In this document: positions 19,103 to 26,880 of the stretch, piece by piece
Position numbering within the stretch: position 1 is the stretch's first letter
How the letters are laid out: each line of letters opens with the position of its first letter
Source of the DNA: Bacteroidia bacterium
Lineage (GTDB): Bacteria > Bacteroidota > Bacteroidia > 2-12-FULL-35-15
Direction of reading: 5' to 3'
Assembly: GCA_016786925.1 (NCBI GenBank)
Contig: JAEUTU010000017.1
Span: 1-52,672, forward strand
Length of the DNA stretch: 52,672 nucleotides
Notes under the pieces: model-generated
The model's database searches: none
What the model was told of the DNA's origin: nothing
The model's input: only the letters and a program-made list of their open reading frames with translations
Translations under genes and position numbers: made by a program

Positions 19103-20017
19103 TTATAATTTGGTTTGTTCACCTTCTATTGCTAATACCGTGTTTTCAAAAGCCGATTTAGCTTCATCCAACAATGGCTGCAGGTCTTTATAACGGGCAG
19201 AATAATGCCCTATCATCAATTTCTTTACAGATGCCTTTTGCGCGATCTGTCCGGCTTGAAGTGCGGTGGTATGATGTGTTTCCTTGGCCCTTTCCAATTT
19301 TTCATGTAGGAAAGTAGCCTCGTGATACAACAATGATACATCCTTAATGTATGGAATGATCGTTTCATCATAACATGTATCCGAACAATAAGCATAGCTG
19401 CGTGGTTCTTGTTTGTTAACTACCAGCTTCGCATTGGGGATGATCGATCCATCAGCCAACTGGAGATCTGCTCCTTTCTTGATCGGAAGAATTTGCTCAA
19501 CGGGAATATTGTAATATGCGATCGTATCCTTTGAAATATTCGCTAATAAAGGTTTTTCAGTAAATTTAAATCCACAGCATGGAATTCTATGATTCAACAC
19601 GATACTGGTAACCACCACTTTTTCGTCCTCAAATAATACAACATCATTTTGGTAAGCATGATGATGATAGATCAATTGATAGTTGAGTCGTGTTTCAGAA
19701 TGCTTGTATTGAACCTCGATGATTTCCTGCAATTCGGCAGGACAATATAAATGCAATTCGGCAGTTCTGCCCAATAAATGCATGCTGGACAATAGTCCGA
19801 GTAGTCCTAGGTAATGATCACCATGCAAATGAGAGATGAAAACATGGTTGATACGCTGAAATTTCAGCTTGTATCTTCTCAGCTGTATCTGAGTAGCTTC
19901 GCCACAATCAATCAAAAAAAACCGCTCAGCTATGTTTAAAAGCTGAGCGGTAGGATTTCGTTTTGATGTAGGAGTTGCACTGCTGCAACCTAAAATAGTC
20001 AATTCAAAATTTTGCAT
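19103..20017 (-). CDS. rnz: Ribonuclease Z
   Basis: A 304-residue metallo-beta-lactamase-fold endonuclease that removes 3' trailers from tRNA precursors. The zinc motif HLHGDH is at residues 63-68, preceded by the tRNase Z start LTILGCSSATPTSKRNPTAQLL. Later ligands are in SDTCYDE, HEATF and IGHYSARY; the HEAT and HxST-like (HHTT) motifs are diagnostic for the short RNase Z form. The ATG shares its A with the stop of the upstream T9SS gene (TAATG at 20019-20015), indicating coupled translation. It is an intracellular enzyme placed behind a secreted-protein gene, which is unusual. Confidence 0.95.
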   Translation of the reverse strand: MQNFELTILGCSSATPTSKRNPTAQLLNIAERFFLIDCGEATQIQLRRYKLKFQRINHVFISHLHGDHYLGLLGLLSSMHLLGRTAELHLYCPAELQEIIEVQYKHSETRLNYQLIYHHHAYQNDVVLFEDEKVVVTSIVLNHRIPCCGFKFTEKPLLANISKDTIAYYNIPVEQILPIKKGADLQLADGSIIPNAKLVVNKQEPRSYAYCSDTCYDETIIPYIKDVSLLYHEATFLHEKLERAKETHHTTALQAGQIAQKASVKKLMIGHYSARYKDLQPLLDEAKSAFENTVLAIEGEQTKL

Positions 20018-20775
20018 TATTTGCTTGTCACAACCATACGTTTTGTAATGGTTTGCTCTCCATTTTTTACTGAGTAAATATACACACCAGGTGCAAAAGA
20101 GTTCGCATCAATTTTAATGATATTAGAACCTTTTTGAGCATCAAATTTATCAGCAAAAACAACTGCACCCACCATGTTGTACACTTTAAATTCCACTTCT
20201 GAATTACTTAAAGAAGAGAAATAGATCTCTGATTTTTCAGAGAATGGATTCGGAGCATTTTGTCTAACATCAAATTTAGTAAGATCAAGGTCTGCGATTG
20301 ATGTAGCTGCTACAACTACACTACGATACTGCTCATTTGTTTGAGGTTGATCTACAGGGATACCAAATACAGTAGTATGCGCTACTGCGTTTACAATAAT
20401 TTGCTTATTCCAAACTTGTGTAGGTGTTCCTGAAATAAGGAAACATCCACTTGAACTACCAGGGAATGTACAGTTTGCAGGCGCACACTGATAAGTTAAT
20501 CCAGGAGCTAAACTATCTACACCTGTTACTTCAATGGAAACAATTACAGCGGTAGGGAAACCAAAATCAGTTCCATCGGCAGGAACCATCATACTTACTA
20601 TTTGATTGTATGGAACACCAACTGTTCCTACTGCTAAACCTGTTGCACTATCAGGGCAGATACCATACGTTTGACCGCCAGGAATACAAGATACGTTAGG
20701 GGTACATACTTGAGCGAATGAACTTATGTTCATTAAAAAGACAGCCGAAGCTGAAAGGAGTAATTTTTTTATCAT
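20017..20775 (-). CDS. Small secreted protein with type A T9SS sorting domain
   Basis: A 252-residue exported protein. The signal peptide MIKKLLLSASAVFLMNISSFAQ is followed by a cysteine-rich segment with Cys in CTPNVSCIPGG, GICPDS, YQCAPANCTFPG and GCFLISG, which probably forms disulfides, and a single beta-sandwich-like domain resembling putative Ig-domain repeats (LAVGTVGVPYNQIVSM). The last 75 residues, from NAPNPFSEKSEIYF to KRMVVTSK, are a type A sorting domain. It is located between the STAS gene and rnz and overlaps rnz by one base. The biological role is unknown. Confidence 0.85.
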   Translation of the reverse strand: MIKKLLLSASAVFLMNISSFAQVCTPNVSCIPGGQTYGICPDSATGLAVGTVGVPYNQIVSMMVPADGTDFGFPTAVIVSIEVTGVDSLAPGLTYQCAPANCTFPGSSSGCFLISGTPTQVWNKQIIVNAVAHTTVFGIPVDQPQTNEQYRSVVVAATSIADLDLTKFDVRQNAPNPFSEKSEIYFSSLSNSEVEFKVYNMVGAVVFADKFDAQKGSNIIKIDANSFAPGVYIYSVKNGEQTITKRMVVTSK

Positions 20776-20804
20776 GTTTATCGATTTAGGTTATATATTG
20801 ACGT

Positions 20805-21143
20805 TTATTTTAATTTTTCGATTGCCTCATTCAAATTTTCAGTGATTGTAAGGATGGTATCCAATTGAGAGATAACGATCAACTTTTTAACACTGTCCTG
20901 TAAGCCGCTCAACACAAAATGACCGGAGGAATTCTTACACAGACGATTCGCCACTAAAATAGCACTCAATCCAGAAGAATCACAATAACGGGCATCCGTC
21001 ATATCAATAATAATATTCTTAACACCATCCGTATTCAAAACCACTAACTCCGATTTTAAAGAGGGCGCCAAATTGCTGTCTAACTTTTCGGCAGTGATCT
21101 TTATTACTGAGTACAAATCCTTATTCTCAACTACTAAACTCAT
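20805..21143 (-). CDS. STAS-domain protein (anti-anti-sigma factor-like)
   Basis: A 112-residue single STAS domain. The phosphorylatable-serine motif DSSGLSAIL is at residues 55-63, as in SpoIIAA-type anti-sigma factor antagonists, so regulation by a serine kinase/phosphatase switch is plausible. An in-frame reading extends to a TTG at 21257, but that lies outside the terminator of the upstream gene's region; the ATG at 21143 gives MSLVVENKDLYSVIKI, the usual STAS start, and is used here. It is first in an operon with a T9SS protein, rnz and a small membrane protein. No anti-sigma kinase is in the window. Confidence 0.9.
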   Translation of the reverse strand: MSLVVENKDLYSVIKITAEKLDSNLAPSLKSELVVLNTDGVKNIIIDMTDARYCDSSGLSAILVANRLCKNSSGHFVLSGLQDSVKKLIVISQLDTILTITENLNEAIEKLK

Positions 21144-21161
21144 ATCGTTTTTTGATTTAAA

Positions 21162-21194
21162 CAAATATAGAACAAATTTAGAGTAAAAAGCAAG
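21162..21194 (-). promoter_or_regulatory. Candidate promoter of the STAS-rnz operon
   Basis: On the minus strand TATATTTG (21169-21162) matches the -7 box exactly, with CTTG 21 bases upstream as a weak -33. A second exact -7 form, TAAATTTG, lies at 21180-21173 with TTTG 22 bases upstream. Either could serve the ATG at 21143. Confidence 0.4.
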
Positions 21195-21218
21195 TTTTGA
21201 CTCAAAGTATTTAAAACA

Positions 21219-21248
21219 AACAGCCCCTCGTTTGAACGAGGGGCTGTT
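21219..21248 (-). terminator. Rho-independent terminator after the FG-GAP/LamG gene
   Basis: A perfect 12-bp stem AACAGCCCCTCG / CGAGGGGCTGTT with a 6-base loop, followed on the minus strand by TGTTTT. It lies 22 bases beyond the stop at 21271. Confidence 0.92.
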
Positions 21249-21270
21249 AAATAACAAGCATTCTTTTAGA

Positions 21271-23949
21271 TTATTGCTTGATCAATTTATGAACCGAAGA
21301 GGAATCAGTAGAATTGATTCGCAAGAAGTAAATTCCATTTCCTTCTTTGCTTAGATCAACCGATATCATATTGGAAGAAGTTCTTCCTGATTCTACTAAT
21401 CGTCCTTCAACTGTAGTAATGAAATAATCTACCACAGCATTTTTTCCACCCAATTTGATATTTACAATACCATTAGTTGGATTTGGATAAATTGAAACAG
21501 CAGTAGTTGTTGCTTGCTCAATTCCGGTCAAAGAAATTGTTTCACAAGCTGAAGTTGTTGTACAACCATTGAATGTTACTTCCACTGCATAACTTCCACT
21601 GGCTGTTGCCGTGAATGTTTGCCCGGTTTCACCTGCAATAGGAGCATTTCCATTATTACAATCAACCCATTGGTAAGTAGCTCCCGATTGGTTTGAAGAT
21701 AATGTTGGAGAAGCTGTATTATCAACAGTTGCATCTACAGTAGCTCCAAACGTAACCGTAACCGTTTGTGACATCTCTAAATTACAAGTAGCACAAACAG
21801 CTGCACCCATTGCCCAATCAGTATTCGGATCCATATTTTGCAATGTTCCGTTATTGGCATTTGATGTAGCATCGGCTAATGTTGAACTGCCTGTTCCATC
21901 CTCAAATTTGTAATAGGCTAACAATCCGGATTCAGAACCGGCTAAACAGCTATTCATGTTTGCACTGATCTCTGCCCCTGTTCTAACAACATTCCAAATT
22001 CTAACTTCATCCAACTGTCCACTGAAGTTATTATTATTTGCATTATAGGCTCTTCCAATTTTCAAATTGCCTGTTCCTATGAAATTGCTCGCAGATACAT
22101 CATTCGCCACAACTGCCCCATTAAGATAGATCCTACGTTCTTTCGTATTAGCATCAAACGTAACTGCCCAATGATTCCAATTCAGATCGGTAAGAGATGA
22201 ATTTGCATCTAAATCATTTCCAAAAAACGCGAAAGTAAAGCTGTTACTACCTCTAAAACCAATATGTAGGGCTTCATTCGAATTTGTTGATTCACCGATA
22301 CCAATAATATGATCATCGCCATTGGTTGAAAATCCGCCTTTTTTAGCCCAAAATTCAACTGAGAAAGAACTATTAGCTAGATTCACGCCAGTACCAGCAT
22401 CTACATAATCATCATTATCATCAAAAGACAAGCCTGTACTATTTACGATCTTATCTGCATAAACATTATAGGTTGTAGGAGTTGAAATTACCCCTGTATT
22501 GAATGATATGCCTGATCCTGTTCCAAGAATAGGTCCATCAACAACAGCATCATTAGAATCATCTCTTAAGTAATAATTTACACCCGACTGAGATGAAGTC
22601 AAACCAATGGTAGCATCTCCTGATGTACCGCAAATCACTGGAGAGGTTGATACAAAAGATTGATCTAAAATGGAGGTAATCGTCAAATTAATTGTAATGA
22701 CACTATCACAACCTGATGCATTAAGTATTATATCTGTATATGTTCCTGATGCGTCTATAAGTTGACCACTTGGTGTGATATAATTACAAGCCGAAACAGG
22801 AGATATCGTTGATGTAGAAGGCGTACATCTTTTATAGTAATTAAAATCGCCATAATCATCACCCGCCATAAGATCAACATCACCATCATTGTCCAAATCT
22901 ACAAATGCAGGCTTAGAACTTCCAACGGAATAATACCCAACCTCAGTTAAGTTGAATGGATTAACTTGATCGGTCGAAAATGCTGGTACAGCAGCACTTC
23001 CCGTGTTTTCATAAAAGAGGAAATCACCGTAACCATTTCCTGTTAATAAATCAAAATCACCATCACCATCTATATCTGTAAATGAAGGAGCAATTCGATT
23101 ATAGTAAGAATAAAGAGGCAATCCAAATGGATTTTCTTGGCCTGCAGCAAAAGCTGGAGAAGAGGCTGTTCCTGTATTTTGGAAATAGAAAATATCACCA
23201 GGACCTGAACCAGAAATCATATCAAAATCCCCATCATTGTCCAAATCGACAAATGTAGGGGTTGATAAACCGCTATAAAAAGCATATAGACCACCTGTTA
23301 AACCAAAAGGGTTCGTTTGAGCTGGAGCAAAAGCTGGAGCTGTTGCTGTTCCTGTATTTTGGAGATAATAAAAATCTCCATTATCATCACCATACATCAA
23401 ATCCATGTCTCCATCATTATCTAAATCAACAAAGCTAGGTGCTAAACGCCCATCAGTAGGACCTGTAATACCGAATGGATTTACAACAGGACTAGCAAAA
23501 ACAGGATTTGATGAAGTACCTGTATTCTCAAAATATTGAAATTTAAACTCGTAGGTATAAGAATATGGGCCCAGATATACGTAACTATAATCATCTGTTC
23601 CTGCTAACATATCCAAATCGCCATCACCATCCAAATCAGCAAAAGTTGGAGCTGATTCAGAATCTATATTTGACAATGAAAACGGATTAATTTGTTTAGT
23701 AGCAAATGATTGTGCATTAGCTGTTTGAGGAGCAAATGCCAATGTGCCAATTGCAATAGTTGCAGCAACTGTTTTTTGAGCAATTGTCATCTTTAATAAT
23801 GACAATTTTTCAAAAAGTCTGCTGATGTGTTTTTCTAGAATGTCTTGTCGTCTGGCATTTTTATTTGCTTTTCGCAGATTAATCAACTTCCTGCGGTACT
23901 TATTATAAATACGCAGTAAATTGTTGTAATAGTAAATGTTTCTTTTCAT
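21271..23949 (-). CDS. Surface protein with FG-GAP/VCBS repeats, LamG domain and type A T9SS sorting domain
   Basis: An 892-residue protein. After an unusual basic N-terminus of 53 residues comes a signal-peptide-like stretch (MTIAQKTVAATIAIGTLAFAPQTANAQ). Five repeats follow, each with a calcium-binding-like D(L/I)DxDGDxD motif (DLDGDGDLDML, DLDNDGDMDLM, DLDNDGDFDMI, DIDGDGDFDLL, DLDNDGDVDLM), the FG-GAP/VCBS propeller type. About residues 510-680 form a LamG/concanavalin-like domain (YVDAGTGVNLANSSFSVEFW, WNHWAVTFDANT, LDEVRIWN). An Ig-like unit and a type A sorting domain (YPNPTNGIVNIKLGG to LIKQ) end it. An internal ATG at 23790 would remove the N-terminal extension and is the alternative start. 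Probably a calcium-stabilised, carbohydrate-binding surface protein. Confidence 0.87.
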   Translation of the reverse strand: MKRNIYYYNNLLRIYNKYRRKLINLRKANKNARRQDILEKHISRLFEKLSLLKMTIAQKTVAATIAIGTLAFAPQTANAQSFATKQINPFSLSNIDSESAPTFADLDGDGDLDMLAGTDDYSYVYLGPYSYTYEFKFQYFENTGTSSNPVFASPVVNPFGITGPTDGRLAPSFVDLDNDGDMDLMYGDDNGDFYYLQNTGTATAPAFAPAQTNPFGLTGGLYAFYSGLSTPTFVDLDNDGDFDMISGSGPGDIFYFQNTGTASSPAFAAGQENPFGLPLYSYYNRIAPSFTDIDGDGDFDLLTGNGYGDFLFYENTGSAAVPAFSTDQVNPFNLTEVGYYSVGSSKPAFVDLDNDGDVDLMAGDDYGDFNYYKRCTPSTSTISPVSACNYITPSGQLIDASGTYTDIILNASGCDSVITINLTITSILDQSFVSTSPVICGTSGDATIGLTSSQSGVNYYLRDDSNDAVVDGPILGTGSGISFNTGVISTPTTYNVYADKIVNSTGLSFDDNDDYVDAGTGVNLANSSFSVEFWAKKGGFSTNGDDHIIGIGESTNSNEALHIGFRGSNSFTFAFFGNDLDANSSLTDLNWNHWAVTFDANTKERRIYLNGAVVANDVSASNFIGTGNLKIGRAYNANNNNFSGQLDEVRIWNVVRTGAEISANMNSCLAGSESGLLAYYKFEDGTGSSTLADATSNANNGTLQNMDPNTDWAMGAAVCATCNLEMSQTVTVTFGATVDATVDNTASPTLSSNQSGATYQWVDCNNGNAPIAGETGQTFTATASGSYAVEVTFNGCTTTSACETISLTGIEQATTTAVSIYPNPTNGIVNIKLGGKNAVVDYFITTVEGRLVESGRTSSNMISVDLSKEGNGIYFLRINSTDSSSVHKLIKQ

Positions 23950-24074
23950 AAATAATAACAGTGTTATGTTTGGTTATAAAAATAAGTTAAAAAATCAGGA
24001 ATAAGCAAGAATAAAAATTTAAAAAGATCCATTTTTTCAACAAAAAGTAATTAAAACTACTTACACACTCACAA

Positions 24075-25166
24075 TCAAGCCTTTTCATTTAGATCTTCTT
24101 TCCTTCCCCAATAAGTGGTTGACGGAGTAGCCAAGGAAAGTTTATGAATTTCATCCAGAGTATTAAGGATATTTGGTCGTATAGCATTTTCGAGCACAAG
24201 CACTTCATATATTTCATCAATGCTCGTTTCATAAATAATCTCTCCTACTTCAGCATTTGTAGGCATATGTATGATTTTAATTCCAGCAAAATTTGCTTTG
24301 TCAGAGAAACTTAATTTAGCAAATGTACTGGAGTTCTTTCTCAATTTAGAAAAACCAATAAAAGCAAAATCTCCATGAAAAGACAATCCTCTGCAAAATC
24401 CATCAAACTTTTTTAAGGTTTTATACGATTTAGCTTCGAGGTCAACTTTAATAAACTCTCCACTTGCAGACATTAATAAATACAATTCATTATTATACAT
24501 TTTAGGTGAATGAGGCATTGAGAGATTGTTCAACAAAATTTCATTTTTCTCAACATCCATCAATACACCACCGTTTACAATATTTTCTTTCCAACCCTGA
24601 GGGGTGGTAGTTGTGCCTAAAGCTGTAACGTATTTTGGCTTCCCATTTAACACAACCATTCCATTTAAATGACATTGATCTCCCGGTGCTATCTCATTTA
24701 TAAAAGGAGGTTTCCAAACAGGTGTAAAATTATATTCTCCATCCACTTTACATATACATGAGAATGAGGTATTGATCGCATAAATGCCATCATCACCGAA
24801 ATCAATATCATGCATATCAACTAATCCCGTGTAGTAAGTCGCACGAGGTAGCCACAAACTATCATAGGTATTTTGTTTATTCGGATAGTGTTCTGCTAAT
24901 TGCTTTGAGTTTTGAAATACAACCACTTCATCCTTTAAACTGATTGCCATCTTATCTCCTTTAACAGCAATTCCCATTGGTTTACGAAAGGTTCTAGGAA
25001 GTGTAACTAACCTTTCATTATCAAGGTTAGGACTAATAAAAACAACCTTTCCTGCCTGATAGGTTGATAATGCTATTGAACACTTGAGTTTATTTAATAG
25101 TTCAGGTACCTGAGGACTAAATCGTGCAGAAAATGGGGCTAATTGAGGAGCGTTATTGGTTTCCAT
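24075..25166 (-). CDS. TIGR03032-family protein of unknown function
   Basis: A 363-residue protein without signal peptide. Blocks LSTYQAGKVVFIS, LPRTFRKPMGIA, LPRATYYTGLVDMHDIDF, INTSFSCIC, WKPPFI, DQCHLNGMV, GGVLMDV, MPHSPKMYNNELYLLMSASGEF and GFCRGLSFHGDFAFIGFSKLR are those of the TIGR03032 / DUF4915 family, probably a beta-propeller-like fold. Members occur near surface-polysaccharide or repeat proteins in various bacteria, but the activity is unknown to me. It is flanked by pyrB (97 bases upstream) and the FG-GAP protein (125 bases downstream) on the same strand. No clear promoter or terminator is visible around it. Confidence 0.8.
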   Translation of the reverse strand: METNNAPQLAPFSARFSPQVPELLNKLKCSIALSTYQAGKVVFISPNLDNERLVTLPRTFRKPMGIAVKGDKMAISLKDEVVVFQNSKQLAEHYPNKQNTYDSLWLPRATYYTGLVDMHDIDFGDDGIYAINTSFSCICKVDGEYNFTPVWKPPFINEIAPGDQCHLNGMVVLNGKPKYVTALGTTTTPQGWKENIVNGGVLMDVEKNEILLNNLSMPHSPKMYNNELYLLMSASGEFIKVDLEAKSYKTLKKFDGFCRGLSFHGDFAFIGFSKLRKNSSTFAKLSFSDKANFAGIKIIHMPTNAEVGEIIYETSIDEIYEVLVLENAIRPNILNTLDEIHKLSLATPSTTYWGRKEDLNEKA

Positions 25167-25263
25167 ATATCATCTTAAATTTTACGAATGTAATATTAAG
25201 GAATATTCGCCAATAAGCGTTTAAGAAACTATAGATATAAACCTACAAAAAACGCTGGGAAAA

Positions 25264-26187
25264 TTAAGCTCTACCAGCCAATAAGAAAAGTACAGCCATA
25301 CGCACTGCAACACCATTTTCAACTTGATCGAGAATGATACTTTGGTCACTATCGGCTACATCACTGGTGATCTCTACTCCTCTATTGATAGGGCCGGGGT
25401 GCATGATCACAATCTTTTTAGTAAGTGAATCCAACAAGTCCTTATTTAAACCAAAGAGCATAGTATATTCACGTAATGAAGGGAAATATTTGATATCCTG
25501 GCGCTCTAATTGAATACGTAACATATTCGCTACATCGCACCACTCTAATGCTTTTTTAAGATCATGCTCCACTTTAACACCTAAGCTATGAATATATTTA
25601 GGCATCAGTGTTGTAGGTCCACAGACCATTACTTCTGCACCCAATTTTTGAAGGCAGAAAATATTGGACAATGCCACACGTGAATGTAAAATATCACCAA
25701 TAATGGCGATCTTCTTGCCTTTAATACTTCCTAGCTTTTCTTTGATAGAAAACGCATCTAACAATGCCTGAGTAGGATGTTCGTGCGCTCCATCACCGGC
25801 ATTCACAATTTTGGCATCAATATGTTTTGATAAAAACACTGCAGCTCCGGGATTTGGATGGCGCATAACCACCATATCCACTTTCATTGCTAAAATATTG
25901 TTTACGGTATCAATTAACGTTTCTCCTTTTTTTACAGAAGAGGATGATGCGGCAAAATTGATCACATCGGCACTCAAACGTTTTTCTGCAAGTTCGAAGG
26001 ATAATTTAGTACGGGTAGAATTTTCAAAAAATAAATTAGCAATGGTAATATCTCGAAGGGAAGGAACTTTTTTGATCGGACGATTAATGACTTCTTTAAA
26101 GTTTTCAGCAGTGTTCAATATTAAATTGATATCATCTGCTGTAAGGTCTTTAATGCCTAGTAAATGCTTCGTACTTAAGTTCGTCAT
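25264..26187 (-). CDS. pyrB: Aspartate carbamoyltransferase catalytic subunit
   Basis: A 307-residue enzyme that joins carbamoyl phosphate and aspartate, the first committed step of pyrimidine synthesis. The carbamoyl-phosphate loop FFENSTRTKLSFELA is near residue 53, MRHPNPGAA and HEHPTQALLDAF follow, and MHPGPINRGVEI is in the aspartate domain. Length is normal. It starts 3 bases after the pyrR stop, so the two form an operon. No pyrI is adjacent, which is common when PyrR controls the pathway. Confidence 0.96.
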   Translation of the reverse strand: MTNLSTKHLLGIKDLTADDINLILNTAENFKEVINRPIKKVPSLRDITIANLFFENSTRTKLSFELAEKRLSADVINFAASSSSVKKGETLIDTVNNILAMKVDMVVMRHPNPGAAVFLSKHIDAKIVNAGDGAHEHPTQALLDAFSIKEKLGSIKGKKIAIIGDILHSRVALSNIFCLQKLGAEVMVCGPTTLMPKYIHSLGVKVEHDLKKALEWCDVANMLRIQLERQDIKYFPSLREYTMLFGLNKDLLDSLTKKIVIMHPGPINRGVEITSDVADSDQSIILDQVENGVAVRMAVLFLLAGRA

Positions 26188-26190
26188 TCT

Positions 26191-26733
26191 TTAGTTTTCG
26201 TTAGTCAATAAAGTAACTTTATCTTTTCCATCGGTCTCACTCCACTCCACCACTACTCTTTCCGATGCAATAGAATCAATTGTTTTTCCTATATATTTTG
26301 CTTGAATAGGCAAATGTCTGCTTAATCTACGATCGATCAATACCAATAATTCCACATCATTCGGGCGACCAAATGCCAGCATTGCATCCAAACCCGCACG
26401 AATGGTTCTTCCTGTAAATAATACATCATCCACCATGATCACATTTTTATCTTCAATGATAAAATCGATCTCGGTACGATTAGGCACTAATTCTTTTTTA
26501 CGAAAATCATCACGATAAAAGGTAATATCCAAACTGCCACACTTGATATCCTTCTTTTTAAGGATCTCCTGCAATTTCTTTTGAATTCGTTTGGCTAAAA
26601 ATATTCCGCGGGGTTGAAGTCCGATAATAACTGTATTGGAAAAATCGTTGTGAACTTCAATTAATTGATAACAAAGCCGGGTTACGGTAATCTCGAAGTG
26701 TTTACTGTCTAAAATGATCTTTGGCTTCATCAT
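26191..26733 (-). CDS. pyrR: Bifunctional pyr operon regulator / uracil phosphoribosyltransferase
   Basis: A 180-residue phosphoribosyltransferase. The PRPP-binding loop is MVDDVLFTGRTIRAGLDAM, and the N-terminal motif LQPRGIFLAKRI is typical for PyrR. The reading frame extends upstream to a TTG at 26814, adding 27 atypical residues; the tandem ATGs at 26733 and 26730 fit the family length. It heads pyrR-pyrB. In Bacillus PyrR binds pyr mRNA to cause attenuation; no obvious attenuator is seen here between the two genes, so it may act mainly as an enzyme or at another site. Confidence 0.93.
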   Translation of the reverse strand: MMKPKIILDSKHFEITVTRLCYQLIEVHNDFSNTVIIGLQPRGIFLAKRIQKKLQEILKKKDIKCGSLDITFYRDDFRKKELVPNRTEIDFIIEDKNVIMVDDVLFTGRTIRAGLDAMLAFGRPNDVELLVLIDRRLSRHLPIQAKYIGKTIDSIASERVVVEWSETDGKDKVTLLTNEN

Positions 26734-26743
26734 ATCTAGGGAA

Positions 26744-26751
26744 CAAATATA
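26744..26751 (-). promoter_or_regulatory. Candidate -7 box of pyrR-pyrB
   Basis: TATATTTG on the minus strand matches the Bacteroidota -7 consensus exactly and lies 10 bases upstream of the first pyrR ATG, implying a very short leader. No TTTG -33 is seen at 19-21 bases. Confidence 0.35.
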
Positions 26752-26880
26752 TACAAAAAAAACGGCTTCTCTACTTTTGTTAATAGATTTTGTTATTTCT
26801 GATTTTTCGACCAAGTCCCCACCATTTTTATTTGGAGTAGATTCTGTATCTTTCGTAACAGAATTAATTATTTCTCCACT

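Noticed and set aside
25216..25256. Inverted repeat AGCGTTT/AAACGCT downstream of pyrB
   Set aside because: Only 7 bp with a 27-base AT-rich loop and no proper T run, so it is not called a terminator.
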